Positions 1 through 8,689 of a stretch of DNA of 42,281 nt are shown in pieces (the first letter of the stretch is position 1; each line of letters opens with the position of its first letter). The notes below the pieces were generated by a model that saw only the letters and a list, made by a program, of their open reading frames with translations, did no database searches and had not been told where the DNA came from. Source of the DNA: CAZCZU01 sp964503475. GTDB lineage: Bacteria > Pseudomonadota > Zetaproteobacteria > Mariprofundales > Mariprofundaceae. The position numbers and the translations under genes were made by a program. Where the stretch lies: the NCBI GenBank assembly GCA_964503475.1, contig CAZCZU010000024.1, positions 1-42,281 of the forward strand, written 5' to 3'.

Positions 1-95
1 CTCCATCTGATCATTCTAGATAAAGTGTTGCATCGACCGGTTGAGATCACCGCCGTTCTAAGACCGTCAGCATAGTGCAACAGAGTGCTTTTGAA

Positions 96-147
96 TTGCA
101 TTCACCTGCTGGTTTCAATCGCAACCGGGCGCCGGTTCAGAATGCAA
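96..147. terminator. Nested inverted repeat downstream of the HPP gene
   Basis: An outer 8-bp pair, TTGCATTC at 96-103 and GAATGCAA at 140-147, encloses a perfect inner hairpin of AACCGG and CCGGTT (123-137, loop GCG). It starts about 45 bases after the stop codon of the minus-strand gene at 191. A transcription terminator or 3' end stabiliser is the simplest reading. There is no clear T run. The first 95 bases hold nothing else I can support. Confidence 0.4.
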
Positions 148-190
148 TCTGCACCTGAACATCTGCTGCCGTAACAGATCCGGATGTTTT

Positions 191-880
191 CTACTTCACT
201 GTCCGTTGCCGGGCATGGGCATTGGCCTGCTGAACGATCTCCAGCAGATCTTCGTCGGTCGCATCGATCGGAGAATTGATCTGCTGCACGGCATGAATGA
301 CATCCTCCAGCCCGACCTGCAGCTCTCTGTTCGGCTGCACCCTGTGCTTCTGAATGTATGCCGGGTAGCGGCGCCAGCGGAACAGGTTGTTGAACACGAA
401 GGCCATGCACAGGATGGTCAGGGCATTGATCATCACCGGCTCGATGATAAAGCGATAGCCGAGCGCATGGATGCTCGGGCCGCCGATGACGGCAATCAGG
501 GCCGTGGCTCCCCCCGGAGGATGAATGCAGCGCGCGTAATGCATGGCCAGCACGGCCAGCGACACGGCTGCCGCTGCTGCAAGCTCCGGCACCGGAATCC
601 ACTGCGCGCAGGTGACGCCGACAGCGGCCGAGATCAGCTGGCCGCCGGCCGCAGGCCAGGGCTGGGAGAGCTGGCCATGCGGCACGGCGAACAGCAGCAC
701 CGCCGAGGCCCCCATGGAGCCCACCATCAGCCAGCTGTCGTTCGCCGAGAGGTAATGCCAGCTGATCCAGGCTGTCGCCAGGATGCCGAAAAAGGCGCCG
801 ATAGCTGCCACCCAGCGTTCGCTATGGCTTAAGGAATGGAGATCCAGCCCTATCCAGTGCACAAACGTGTCGAACTTCAA
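191..880 (-). CDS. HPP family integral membrane protein
   Basis: This 229-residue protein has the hallmark HPPGGAT motif at residues 120-126 and the SQPW-x5-GGQLIS stretch around 72-85 that also typifies the HPP family. Four or five hydrophobic segments span roughly residues 22-175, with a soluble C-terminal tail of about 55 residues. HPP proteins are inner-membrane proteins; some have been implicated in nitrite transport in cyanobacteria and chloroplasts, but the substrate here is unknown. The ATG is supported by an AGGAG about 6 bases upstream. A 150-bp gap separates it from the GFA gene upstream, and a TATAAT on the minus strand in that gap suggests its own promoter. The family call is strong; the function is open. 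Confidence 0.85.
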   Translation of the reverse strand: MKFDTFVHWIGLDLHSLSHSERWVAAIGAFFGILATAWISWHYLSANDSWLMVGSMGASAVLLFAVPHGQLSQPWPAAGGQLISAAVGVTCAQWIPVPELAAAAAVSLAVLAMHYARCIHPPGGATALIAVIGGPSIHALGYRFIIEPVMINALTILCMAFVFNNLFRWRRYPAYIQKHRVQPNRELQVGLEDVIHAVQQINSPIDATDEDLLEIVQQANAHARQRTVK

Positions 881-969
881 ATCGCTTCTCCTGGCTCAAG
901 CGTCGGGGGGGGTTGTTTCAGCCCTCTTTCAAACTGAGACCTTATCATCCCGGACAGCGTTTAAGAACC

Positions 970-975
970 ATTATA
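970..975 (-). promoter_or_regulatory. Candidate -10 box for the HPP gene
   Basis: The minus strand reads TATAAT here, about 90 bases upstream of the HPP start, in the only non-coding stretch between that gene and the GFA gene. No convincing -35 box lies at the expected distance, so this is a weak call. Confidence 0.3.
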
Positions 976-1030
976 AATACATGTTTAAGTTCGGGGCCTG
1001 ACTGCAGGTGACCGAAAGCGCATGAACGTC

Positions 1031-1522
1031 TTACTTCTCTAAATCCAAACGCTGGTGCCAGGCGGCAATCGATTCGTCGGGATATTGGTCGAACAGCCGG
1101 TCGTTTGGCCCCTGCTGCAGCTCCACCCAGCCGGCCTTCGAGCCCAGCATCAGGTGGGTGTGCTCCGGCGGCACCGGCAGCTCGGTGTCGATGGCCGAGG
1201 CGAAGGGGTGCACCAGCTCCGGCCAGCGCGGGTCCTGCACCCACAGGGCACTGCCGCAATGGCCGCAGAAGCGGCGCTCGCCGATGCTCTCTTTCACCTC
1301 GCCCGTTTTTTCATCACGCATACGGGCATGGTAGATACGGATATGCTCCTCGCCCGTTACCTTCAGTGTGGCGGCTTTACCGCCGAGGTTGATGGCGTAG
1401 CCGCCGCCCCCGGCCGTCTTGCGGCAGATCGAGCAGTAGCAGCGGTTGAAGGGATAAGGATGCGCCGATTCGAGCGCGAAGTGCACCCGGCCGCAGTGGC
1501 AGGAACCCTCAAGATGCATCAT
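1031..1522 (-). CDS. GFA-domain (CENP-V/GFA) zinc-binding protein
   Basis: This 163-residue protein has the GFA cysteine pattern: CHC at 8-10, CYCSIC at 28-33 and CGHC at 86-89, which bind two zinc ions in the family. Family members were named after a glutathione-dependent formaldehyde-activating enzyme, although the enzymatic role of most is unproven. I chose the ATG at 1522 because GGAGG precedes it; the longer open frame upstream only shadows egtD. The start lies inside the end of egtD (14 bases shared), so the two are translationally coupled. The partnership with ergothioneine genes suggests, as inference, a thiol-adduct substrate. Residues 160-163 (LEK) end the protein just before the HPP promoter region. 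Confidence 0.8.
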   Translation of the reverse strand: MMHLEGSCHCGRVHFALESAHPYPFNRCYCSICRKTAGGGGYAINLGGKAATLKVTGEEHIRIYHARMRDEKTGEVKESIGERRFCGHCGSALWVQDPRWPELVHPFASAIDTELPVPPEHTHLMLGSKAGWVELQQGPNDRLFDQYPDESIAAWHQRLDLEK

Positions 1523-2504
1523 ACCCCTCCCCGGCCCGCAGCAGGTGCAGCGAAAACCATTCTCGTTCATCCGTCCACAGCTCAACCGGGGCAAAGCCGG
1601 CCTTTTCGGCCAGGCCCCGGAACTCGGCCGGGGTGTACTTCCACGAATTCTCGCTGTGGATAGTCTCACTCGGCCTAAACTCGAACCGGCATCCGTTCAC
1701 CCTGGCCTCTGTAGGCTGTCGGCACCGCAGGTGCATCTCCACCCGGCCCGCAGCCTCGTTGTAGAAGGCGTGATGGGCAAAGGCCTCCGGCTCGAAGCCG
1801 CAGTCGAAGCGGGCATTGAGATGGTGCAGGGCATTACGGTTGAAGGCAGCGGTCAGCCCCTCTGCATCGTTGTAGGCGGCATTAAGGATGGCCGCCTCCT
1901 TTTTCAGATCGACCCCGATCAGGGCATAGCCGCCGGCACCCACCATGGTGCGGAAGCGCTTCAACAGCGCCACCGCATCGAGTGGCTCGAAGTTGCCGAT
2001 GGTGGAGCCGGGGAAGAAGAGCATGCGCCCCGCCTGCGGAATGGCGGCGGGCAGAGTCTCGCAACGGGTGAAATCGGTGCACACCGCATCGATCTGCAGC
2101 TGCGGATGGCGCTGTTGCAAGCCCTGGCAGGCATCGATCAAAAAGTCGGCCGAGATCTCGATCGGCACATAGTGATCGACATCCCCCTGCCGGAAAAAGC
2201 GCTCCGCCTTGCCGCAATTGCCACTGCCCGGCTCCAGCAGCAGCGCGCAGCGGCTCGCCTCCAGCATCTCCGGCAGATGGGCCTGGAAGATCATAGCCTC
2301 GGTGCGGGTGGGGTAATACTCCGATGTCATGGTGATGGCATCGAAAAGCTCGGAGCCGCGCCGGTCGTAGAAAAAGCGCGGCGATATCCAGGGCTGTGCC
2401 GCACTTAAGCCCCTGATCAGCTCGGCCAGGTCATCATGCTCGGCCACCGGCAGGTGATGGACCGTCAGTCCCTCCGAAGCCCGGATGCGGGCCGCGCTAG
2501 GCAT
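1509..2504 (-). CDS. egtD: L-histidine N(alpha)-methyltransferase EgtD
   Basis: EgtD trimethylates histidine with SAM to hercynine, the first step of ergothioneine synthesis in the cytoplasm. The 331-residue product matches the family length (about 320). Conserved signatures include FYDRRGSELFDAIT near residue 45, EYYPTRTE at 62-69 and the SAM loop LLEPGSGNCGK near 89-99. The ATG at 2504 was chosen because family homology begins a few residues later; the frame stays open upstream, but that part only mirrors egtB. The start overlaps the egtB stop by 8 bases, which implies translational coupling. The 3' end overlaps the GFA gene. EgtD together with EgtB makes the pathway assignment strong; no egtE-type lyase is in this window. 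Confidence 0.92.
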   Translation of the reverse strand: MPSAARIRASEGLTVHHLPVAEHDDLAELIRGLSAAQPWISPRFFYDRRGSELFDAITMTSEYYPTRTEAMIFQAHLPEMLEASRCALLLEPGSGNCGKAERFFRQGDVDHYVPIEISADFLIDACQGLQQRHPQLQIDAVCTDFTRCETLPAAIPQAGRMLFFPGSTIGNFEPLDAVALLKRFRTMVGAGGYALIGVDLKKEAAILNAAYNDAEGLTAAFNRNALHHLNARFDCGFEPEAFAHHAFYNEAAGRVEMHLRCRQPTEARVNGCRFEFRPSETIHSENSWKYTPAEFRGLAEKAGFAPVELWTDEREWFSLHLLRAGEGYDAS

Positions 2505-3750
2505 CGTCGCCATCCAGTGCCAGGCGCACGCCGCTGAACTGCCAGCGCTCGTGCGGATAGAAAAAGTTGCGGTAGCTGGCCCGCACATGACCCGGCTGGG
2601 TGACACAGGAGCCGCCGCGCAACACCTGCTGATTGCACATGAACTTGCCATTGTACTCGCCGATCGCCCCTGCCGCCGGCCGGTATCCGGGATAGGCGAT
2701 ATAGGGCGAGGCGGTCCACTCCCAGACGCTGCCGTAGAGATCGAAGAGCCCCTCCTGCTCGAAGCCGCTGACCGGATGCATACGGCGATGGCAGCAGAAC
2801 TGCCCCTCCGCCAGCCGACTTGAGGCGGCATGCTCCCACTCCTGCTCCCTCGGGAGCCGACAGCCGGCCCAGCGGGCATAGGCCTCGGCCTCGTAGAAGC
2901 TCAGGTGCACGGCCGGGCGCTCCTCATCCAGCGGCTGCAGGCCGTGCAGGGTGAACTCGAACCACTCCCCCTCCCGCTGGCGCCAGTAGAGCGGATGGCT
3001 CCACTGCCGGGCCTGCACCGTGGCCCAGCCATCCGAGAGCCAGAGCAGCGGATTGCTATAACCGCCATCCTCGATAAAGGTGAGGAACTCGCCGTTGGTG
3101 ACCGTGCGGCTGGCCAGCCGGAATGGCGCAAGCCAATGGCGATGGCGCGGGGTTTCGTTATCGAAGAAGAAGGGCTCGCGCCCGGTGGCACCGATCTCGA
3201 CCATGCCGCCCTCGAAGTCGACGAACTGCAGCGGCAGCGGCTCAAGCGGCTTCAGCTCCGCCTCGTCATAGGCAGGAAACAGCGGATTCAAGGCGAGGTT
3301 GTACTTCAGATCGGTGAGCATCAGCTCCTGGTGCTGCTGCTCGTGATGCAGGCCGAGTGTCGTCCGGCGCACGATTTCGTTCTCCGGCTCCGCCTTCTCC
3401 AGCAGCGCCTGCATCGCTGCATCGACATGACGGCGGTAGGCGTAGACCCGCTCCAGCGTCGGCCGGGATAACAGGTGGCGCTGCGGCCTGGGATAGGGAT
3501 TGCCGATACCGTTGTAATAGGAGTTGAACAGCTCCTCGAAGGAGGCATCGAAGGGGGCGTAGTCATCGGCGAATTCTTTGAGGATAAAGGTATCGAAAAA
3601 CCAGCTGACGTGTGCCAGGTGCCACTTCAGCGGACTGGTCTCGGGCACGGCCTGCAGGCCGAAATCGTCCGGCGGCAGGTGAGCGCAAAGCTGCTCCGAC
3701 TGCGCCCGCACGGCGGCATAACGTGCACCGATATCCTGTGCTGCCTCCAT
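2497..3750 (-). CDS. egtB: Ergothioneine sulfoxide synthase EgtB
   Basis: EgtB is a non-haem iron enzyme that joins hercynine and a thiol donor (cysteine or gamma-glutamylcysteine) with O2 to form the sulfoxide intermediate. The 417-residue protein has an N-terminal DinB-like helical domain and a C-terminal formylglycine-generating-enzyme-like domain from about residue 180. The expected iron ligands are visible: the HLAH stretch at 44-47 and HHEQQHQE at 135-142. The end shows the family pattern around LRGGSC and RASYRNFF. A perfect AAGGAGG precedes the ATG. It is followed by egtD with overlap. I cannot tell from sequence which thiol donor is used. The hybrid kinase gene lies 74 bp upstream on the same strand. 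Confidence 0.93.
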   Translation of the reverse strand: MEAAQDIGARYAAVRAQSEQLCAHLPPDDFGLQAVPETSPLKWHLAHVSWFFDTFILKEFADDYAPFDASFEELFNSYYNGIGNPYPRPQRHLLSRPTLERVYAYRRHVDAAMQALLEKAEPENEIVRRTTLGLHHEQQHQELMLTDLKYNLALNPLFPAYDEAELKPLEPLPLQFVDFEGGMVEIGATGREPFFFDNETPRHRHWLAPFRLASRTVTNGEFLTFIEDGGYSNPLLWLSDGWATVQARQWSHPLYWRQREGEWFEFTLHGLQPLDEERPAVHLSFYEAEAYARWAGCRLPREQEWEHAASSRLAEGQFCCHRRMHPVSGFEQEGLFDLYGSVWEWTASPYIAYPGYRPAAGAIGEYNGKFMCNQQVLRGGSCVTQPGHVRASYRNFFYPHERWQFSGVRLALDGDDA

Positions 3751-3824
3751 CTCGCCTCCTTGGAAAAGGGTGATCGGGTACAGACACTGAAGTCGAAGCC
3801 TGCGTCCCGGTCAAGGCGAGGGAT

Positions 3825-6800
3825 TTACCCCTGCAGCCGCTTTTGCACCAACTGGCTCAGCTGACTGATGGCGTAGGGCTTGGTAATCAGCATATCGGCC
3901 TCGACACCCTGCTCTCCATCCAGGGCATTGCCCATATCGTAACCGGTCGCGAACAGCACTTTCACCTGCGGATCGATGGCATGAATGGCCTTATACGCCT
4001 CCACACCGCCCATTTTCGGCATCACCACATCGAATAGCAGCAGATCGATCTCGGCCCGATGGCTGCGATACACCTCGACCGCCTCTTCGCCATTGGCTGC
4101 GATCAGCACCCGGTAGCCGAGCTGTTCGAGGATTTCACGCCCCATGGCCAGCAGATCGGCGTTGTCGTCGGCCAGCAGGATCGTTTCTCCCTGTCCATGT
4201 GCAATATTGCCATTCTGATCGCGTGCCTTGCGTACACCATCCCCATCGCGCTCGATATCGAGCCTCGGCAGATAGAGGGTGAAGATGGTACCGCCGCCCG
4301 GGGTGGAGGCCACCTCGATGGCACCGTCGTGGGTTTGCATCGCTCCATAGGCCATCGATAAGCCAAGCCCGGTTCCCTTGCCGGCCTGTTTGGTGGTATA
4401 GAAGGGTTCGAACAGATGCTCCATATGCTCGGGCTCGATCCCGTGTCCGTTATCGGCCACGGACAGGGTGACAAATTGGCGGGCTGTCACTTCCGGATGC
4501 CTTTTCTCAAATGCCTCATCGGCCACAAACGATGCCAGCCGTACATCGATCACCGGTTTCTCCACCCCTTCCAGGGCATCGCGGGCATTGTTGATCAGGT
4601 TCACCAATACCTGCTGCAGTACATTGGCATCGCCATTGATCTCCATCGGCTCCCGCTCATAGTCGAGCCGCAGCTCAATGCTCTCCGGCACTGACACCCG
4701 CTGCAGCTTCACCACCTCCTTGACGAAAGGATCAATGGACAGCGGCCGCATCTCGGCCTCGCCCTTGCGCGAAAAGGTCAGCAGTTGCCGGATCATGCCG
4801 GCCGCCCGGTCGGCCAGCATCTCGATGGCATCCAGGCGTTCGCTGGCGGCGCTTTCGCCATCCATATCGCGGCGGGCCAGGTAGGTATTGCCTGTGATCC
4901 CGGCCAGGGCATTGTTGAAGTCGTGGGCAATACCGCCAACCAGGGCTCCGACCGCCTCCATCTTCTGTGACTGCCTGAACTGCGCTTCAAGCTCCTCGTA
5001 CGATTTCAAATCCTGCTGGATACCGACGTAGTGGCTGATCCTGCCGGCCGAGTCGACAATCGGAGAAATGGTGAGCAGGCATGGATAAAAGCCGCTGTCT
5101 TTACGCTTGTTGATGATGCGTCCACGCCAGCTTTCACCCGCCTCCAGTGCATCCCACATACGATCGAAAAAGCGTTCGTCCTGCACATCGCTGTTGAGGA
5201 GATTGGCATTGTGTCCCAAGGCCTCTTGCGCCGAAAAACCGGTGATCTCGACAAAAGCGTCGTTGACGTACTCGATCACACCCATCGGATCGGTAATCAT
5301 CACCGCCTCGTCAATCTGGGTGATGGCGCTGGAGAGCATGCGAATACTTGCCTCGGCCTGCTTGCGCTCGGTGATATCCTGGATGGTCCCGATCATCACC
5401 ATCGGTTCGCCCCGGGCATCGAGCTGCAGCTCACCACGCCCGTGCACCCAGCGCTCTTCACTGTCACTGGCTCGAATAATGCGGTATTCGCGATCGAATA
5501 GCTGCTTTTTCTCCAGCACCTCCTGGCGATAGTAGCGCAACATCTCGTCACGTTCGTCCGGATGCACCACCCGCAGCCAGCTCTCCAGCACCCGCTCTCC
5601 CTGCGGGTCGATGCCGAGGATCTCGTCCAGTACCGGCGTACTGCTCCATACACTGGTGGCAATATCGAGCCGATAACTGCCCAGCCTGGCAATGCGCTGC
5701 GACTCCCCAAGGGCCCGTTCGGACTGCCTGCGCTCGGTGATATCCTGGCTGATGGCCGACACACCACTGATTTTTCCTGCCTTGTCGCGGATCGGCGACA
5801 GCGTCACCGCCACCTCGATACGGGTGCCATCCTTGTGGATACGAACCGCCTCATGGCCACGCACGGTCTCGCCCGAGGCCACGCGCGCCATCAGGGCCAT
5901 GAACGCATCGTGCAGCTCCGGCGGCACGACCCGCAGGATCGAGTGTCCAAGCATCTCCCGGGCCGAATAGCCGTAGATACGCTCCGCCCCCCGGTTCCAG
6001 CTTGTCACCGTGCCATCCGCCTGCTTGCCGATAATGCCGTCACCGGACGACTCAACTATGGCTGCCAGGTGCGCCTGCTGTGTCTCGGCCCGCTTGCGAT
6101 CGCTGATATCGATGAAGTACCAGAGGCGTCCATAGTGATGGCCATCCCTGTCCACCACCGGTGCCGAGAAACGCTCGATTGTACGCCCATCCTTGAGCTG
6201 TAACTCTTGATGACAGCGTTCTTCGGGATGGTCGTACAGATACCGGATCCGGGCCAGGAATGCCTCCGGATCGAGCAGTTGTTCGGTGGCCCGCTCCAGG
6301 GGCTTCGCCTCGTCACCCGCCTCCATCACCGACTCGGACAGATGCCACATCTGCAGCAGGTTACGATTGTAGGAGATGATCTTGTTGTGCTCGTCGACGA
6401 CCAGTATGGCGCCGGGCAGGGTCTCCTGCTGGGTGGTCAGCAACAGGTTATCAAAGGTCAGCGCATCCTGAGCCTTCTGCTGCTCGGTAACATCGCGGGC
6501 GATACCGAATGCCCCCTCGATTCGCCCGTCCGGTGTATGTAGCGGCTTGCTCTTAACGGCATAGCAGCGTCCATCGATCAGTTCGAATAGTGAATCGACG
6601 ACTTCGCCCTGCAGCACACGTGCAAAATCGGCGCTGGCAGCATCGCGGTAACCCTCCCCGATGTAATCGATAAAGCGGCTCCCGACCAGATCAAAGGCCG
6701 GCTTGTCGGCCATACGCCCGGCCGCCGCATTGGCATACACGACCATCCCCTGCTCATCGATGATAAAAGCGATATCACGCAGGTTCTCGAAGAAATAGTC

Positions 6801-7238
6801 GAACAGACTGCCGCGCGTCTGCAGTTCATGGATAAGGTCGCGATACTTGATGATGCGTGGCCACTTCCCGAGTACCTTATCCACCACCTGCGGCAACATC
6901 ATCAGGCTGGCTCTGTTCTCCACCACATAAAAAAGCGCCCCGAGCCGCAATGCACGGATCGCCTCGCTCTCGGCCTCCTCGCGGGCCAGCATGATGATCG
7001 GCAGATGGTGCTGATGATAGGCGCCCGGCAACAGCTCCTCGCCTTCACCGTCATCCAGATGCGTGGCCAGCAGCATCAAATCCGGTGGCGACTGCAGCGC
7101 GGCCCGGGCCTCCTGAAGACTGGACGCAATATGCCATTCGATCGACCGTTCCATGCGAGCAAATGCATCACGGATCGTCTTCACGCAATCGGGCTTGCTA
7201 CTGACGAGTAGAATCCGGATTTCATTCTGGCCCTGCAT
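3825..7238 (-). CDS. Multi-PAS hybrid sensor histidine kinase/response regulator
   Basis: This 1137-residue soluble sensor kinase has no obvious membrane segment. Approximate order: degenerate receiver-like domain 6-125; five PAS domains near 147-255, 265-380, 388-503, 515-625 and 633-745; HisKA with the GGIAHDFNN phospho-acceptor His at 772; HATPase with N-box around 880-887, DNGHGIE at 929-935 and GKGTGLGL at 953-960; and a C-terminal receiver at 1018-1137 with DD at 1024-1025, phospho-acceptor Asp1070 and Lys1120. The N-terminal receiver-like domain lacks the acceptor Asp: LLATHLDDG sits where LLDxxLPDxxG is expected. A GGAAAG lies about 7 bases before the ATG. It ends 74 bp upstream of egtB with no visible terminator, so co-transcription is possible. 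Signal and output partner are unknown. Confidence 0.9.
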   Translation of the reverse strand: MQGQNEIRILLVSSKPDCVKTIRDAFARMERSIEWHIASSLQEARAALQSPPDLMLLATHLDDGEGEELLPGAYHQHHLPIIMLAREEAESEAIRALRLGALFYVVENRASLMMLPQVVDKVLGKWPRIIKYRDLIHELQTRGSLFDYFFENLRDIAFIIDEQGMVVYANAAAGRMADKPAFDLVGSRFIDYIGEGYRDAASADFARVLQGEVVDSLFELIDGRCYAVKSKPLHTPDGRIEGAFGIARDVTEQQKAQDALTFDNLLLTTQQETLPGAILVVDEHNKIISYNRNLLQMWHLSESVMEAGDEAKPLERATEQLLDPEAFLARIRYLYDHPEERCHQELQLKDGRTIERFSAPVVDRDGHHYGRLWYFIDISDRKRAETQQAHLAAIVESSGDGIIGKQADGTVTSWNRGAERIYGYSAREMLGHSILRVVPPELHDAFMALMARVASGETVRGHEAVRIHKDGTRIEVAVTLSPIRDKAGKISGVSAISQDITERRQSERALGESQRIARLGSYRLDIATSVWSSTPVLDEILGIDPQGERVLESWLRVVHPDERDEMLRYYRQEVLEKKQLFDREYRIIRASDSEERWVHGRGELQLDARGEPMVMIGTIQDITERKQAEASIRMLSSAITQIDEAVMITDPMGVIEYVNDAFVEITGFSAQEALGHNANLLNSDVQDERFFDRMWDALEAGESWRGRIINKRKDSGFYPCLLTISPIVDSAGRISHYVGIQQDLKSYEELEAQFRQSQKMEAVGALVGGIAHDFNNALAGITGNTYLARRDMDGESAASERLDAIEMLADRAAGMIRQLLTFSRKGEAEMRPLSIDPFVKEVVKLQRVSVPESIELRLDYEREPMEINGDANVLQQVLVNLINNARDALEGVEKPVIDVRLASFVADEAFEKRHPEVTARQFVTLSVADNGHGIEPEHMEHLFEPFYTTKQAGKGTGLGLSMAYGAMQTHDGAIEVASTPGGGTIFTLYLPRLDIERDGDGVRKARDQNGNIAHGQGETILLADDNADLLAMGREILEQLGYRVLIAANGEEAVEVYRSHRAEIDLLLFDVVMPKMGGVEAYKAIHAIDPQVKVLFATGYDMGNALDGEQGVEADMLITKPYAISQLSQLVQKRLQG

Positions 7239-7283
7239 ACTGCTTTCCGTGGCCCGTCCTCTTCCATGACCGTAGAGAGATTA

Positions 7284-7298
7284 TTCGCATCCTGCGAA
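7284..7298. repeat. Short perfect hairpin with TCC loop
   Basis: TTCGCA at 7284-7289 and TGCGAA at 7293-7298 enclose the loop TCC. It lies between the Nudix gene end and the hybrid kinase start on the minus strand, about 45 bases before the kinase ATG. The CATCCTG core recurs in a hairpin at 15439-15451. Confidence 0.4.
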
Positions 7299-7333
7299 CA
7301 ACAGAGACTATAGACGCAATACCGACACCCGGG

Positions 7334-7909
7334 TCAAATCACGCCCTGCCAGCCGAAAGCGAGCATCAGCGCCAGCATCGGGGCCCCCGAATTGATGCGC
7401 CCCTCACGCAGCCACTGCATGGCCGTGGCCCGCGGCAGCCAGTGCATGCGGATATCCTCATGCTCGTGCGCCACACCACCGCCGTCACCGGCCGGCCTGT
7501 GGCGATCGACGGTGCCGAAAAATAGATCGATGCGCTCCGACGTGCCGCCGGGTGAGACATAATACTGGCCGAGATGGGTCAGCGTTTGTGGTTCATAGCC
7601 GGCCTCCTCGACCGATTCGCGTCGTGCACACGCCTCGATGCTCTCCCCTTCATCGACCATGCCGGCCACGATCTCGATCATCCAGGCTGGGTCGCCGCGC
7701 ACGGCCGGGCCGATGCGAAACTGCTCGATCAGCAGCACCTCGTCTGCAGCGGGATCATGGAGCAACACCGCCACGGCATCGCCGCGCTCGAACAGCTCGC
7801 GCTGCATCTGCATCTCGCCGCCGGCAAAGGTATCGTGGCGCAGCCGGTAGCGATCGAGGCGGAAAAAGCCCTTGTAGAGTGTCTCCCGATCCAGCAACGT
7901 GTAGTGCAT
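7334..7909 (-). CDS. Nudix hydrolase, ADP-ribose pyrophosphatase-like
   Basis: This 191-residue protein carries the Nudix box from G83 to Y105 (G-x5-E-x7-RE-SV-EE-AGY), which binds the metal for pyrophosphate bond cleavage. The layout, with an N-terminal strand region, the LLIEQFRIG stretch and PGGTSERID after the box, matches the NudF/ADP-ribose pyrophosphatase group. The likely reaction is ADP-ribose to AMP plus ribose 5-phosphate. Three in-frame starts exist; ATG at 7909 has AGGAGG six bases upstream, while the ATG at 7915 directly abuts that ribosome site, so 7909 is preferred. The gene diverges from the response regulator at 7985. The enzyme group is likely; the exact substrate is uncertain. 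Confidence 0.85.
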   Translation of the reverse strand: MHYTLLDRETLYKGFFRLDRYRLRHDTFAGGEMQMQRELFERGDAVAVLLHDPAADEVLLIEQFRIGPAVRGDPAWMIEIVAGMVDEGESIEACARRESVEEAGYEPQTLTHLGQYYVSPGGTSERIDLFFGTVDRHRPAGDGGGVAHEHEDIRMHWLPRATAMQWLREGRINSGAPMLALMLAFGWQGVI

Positions 7910-7942
7910 GCTCATCCTCCTGCCGCCTACCAAGCGTAGACC

Positions 7943-7957
7943 GCTTCTTCACGAAGC
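7943..7957. promoter_or_regulatory. Small inverted repeat in divergent promoter region
   Basis: GCTTC at 7943-7947 and GAAGC at 7953-7957 flank TTCAC in the 75-bp gap between the divergent Nudix and response-regulator genes. A TACACT (7972-7977) sits just before the regulator ATG, which has no ribosome site, so its transcript may be leaderless or nearly so. The repeat could be an operator; this is speculative. Confidence 0.25.
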
Positions 7958-7984
7958 CGCAACGATGATGCTACACTCGCCAAC

Positions 7985-8668
7985 ATGAAAATCCTTGTGG
8001 TAGAGGACGAACAACGCGTCGCCCAGTTCGTGCAGAAAGGACTGAAAGAGGAGGGACACGCCGTCGACGTCTCGTACGACGGCGAGGACGGCTCCTTCCT
8101 GGCCGAGGTCAACGATTACGACCTGATCATTCTCGATCTGATGTTGCCGAAGAAGAACGGCATCCAGGTCTGTCGCGAGCTGCGCGAACGCGGCGTGGCC
8201 ACACCCGTGCTGATGCTGACGGCACGCGACAGTGTCGAGGATCGCGTACGCGGCCTCGATGCCGGTGCCGACGATTATCTGGCCAAGCCCTTCGCCTTCG
8301 AAGAGCTGCTGGCCCGTGTCCGCGCCCTGCTGCGCCGCCGTTCCGAATCGAAATCGCCGACCCTGAAAATCGCCGACCTGGAACTCGATCCGATGAGCCG
8401 CCAGGTTTATCGCGGCAGCAAACCGATCCGCCTGACCACCAAGGAGTATGCCCTGCTCGAATACCTGATGCGCAACCCGAAGAAGGTGCTCTCGCGCACC
8501 CTGATCGGCGAGCATGTCTGGGACATGAACTTCGACCCGGAAAGCAATGTGATCGACGTCTATGTCAGTCATCTGCGTGCCAAGGTGGACAAGGATTTCG
8601 ACGTATCGCTGATCCATACCGTGCGCGGCCAGGGCTACATGCTCAGCGACGAGACCCCGCCGGCCTGA
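7985..8668 (+). CDS. OmpR-family response regulator
   Basis: This 227-residue two-domain regulator has a receiver (1-115) with ED at 7-8, phospho-acceptor Asp51 in LDLMLPKKNG and Lys101, then a winged-helix DNA-binding domain (about 128-222) ending with the usual HTVRGQGYML. It resembles the CusR/CzcR type that pairs with heavy-metal sensor kinases, but the signal cannot be read from sequence. The ATG is taken because it fits the family start exactly; there is no ribosome site upstream. The cognate kinase follows 21 bases downstream in the same operon. Confidence 0.93.
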   Translation: MKILVVEDEQRVAQFVQKGLKEEGHAVDVSYDGEDGSFLAEVNDYDLIILDLMLPKKNGIQVCRELRERGVATPVLMLTARDSVEDRVRGLDAGADDYLAKPFAFEELLARVRALLRRRSESKSPTLKIADLELDPMSRQVYRGSKPIRLTTKEYALLEYLMRNPKKVLSRTLIGEHVWDMNFDPESNVIDVYVSHLRAKVDKDFDVSLIHTVRGQGYMLSDETPPA

Positions 8669-8689
8669 CGGTCCGGCCCTGCCCCTCCC

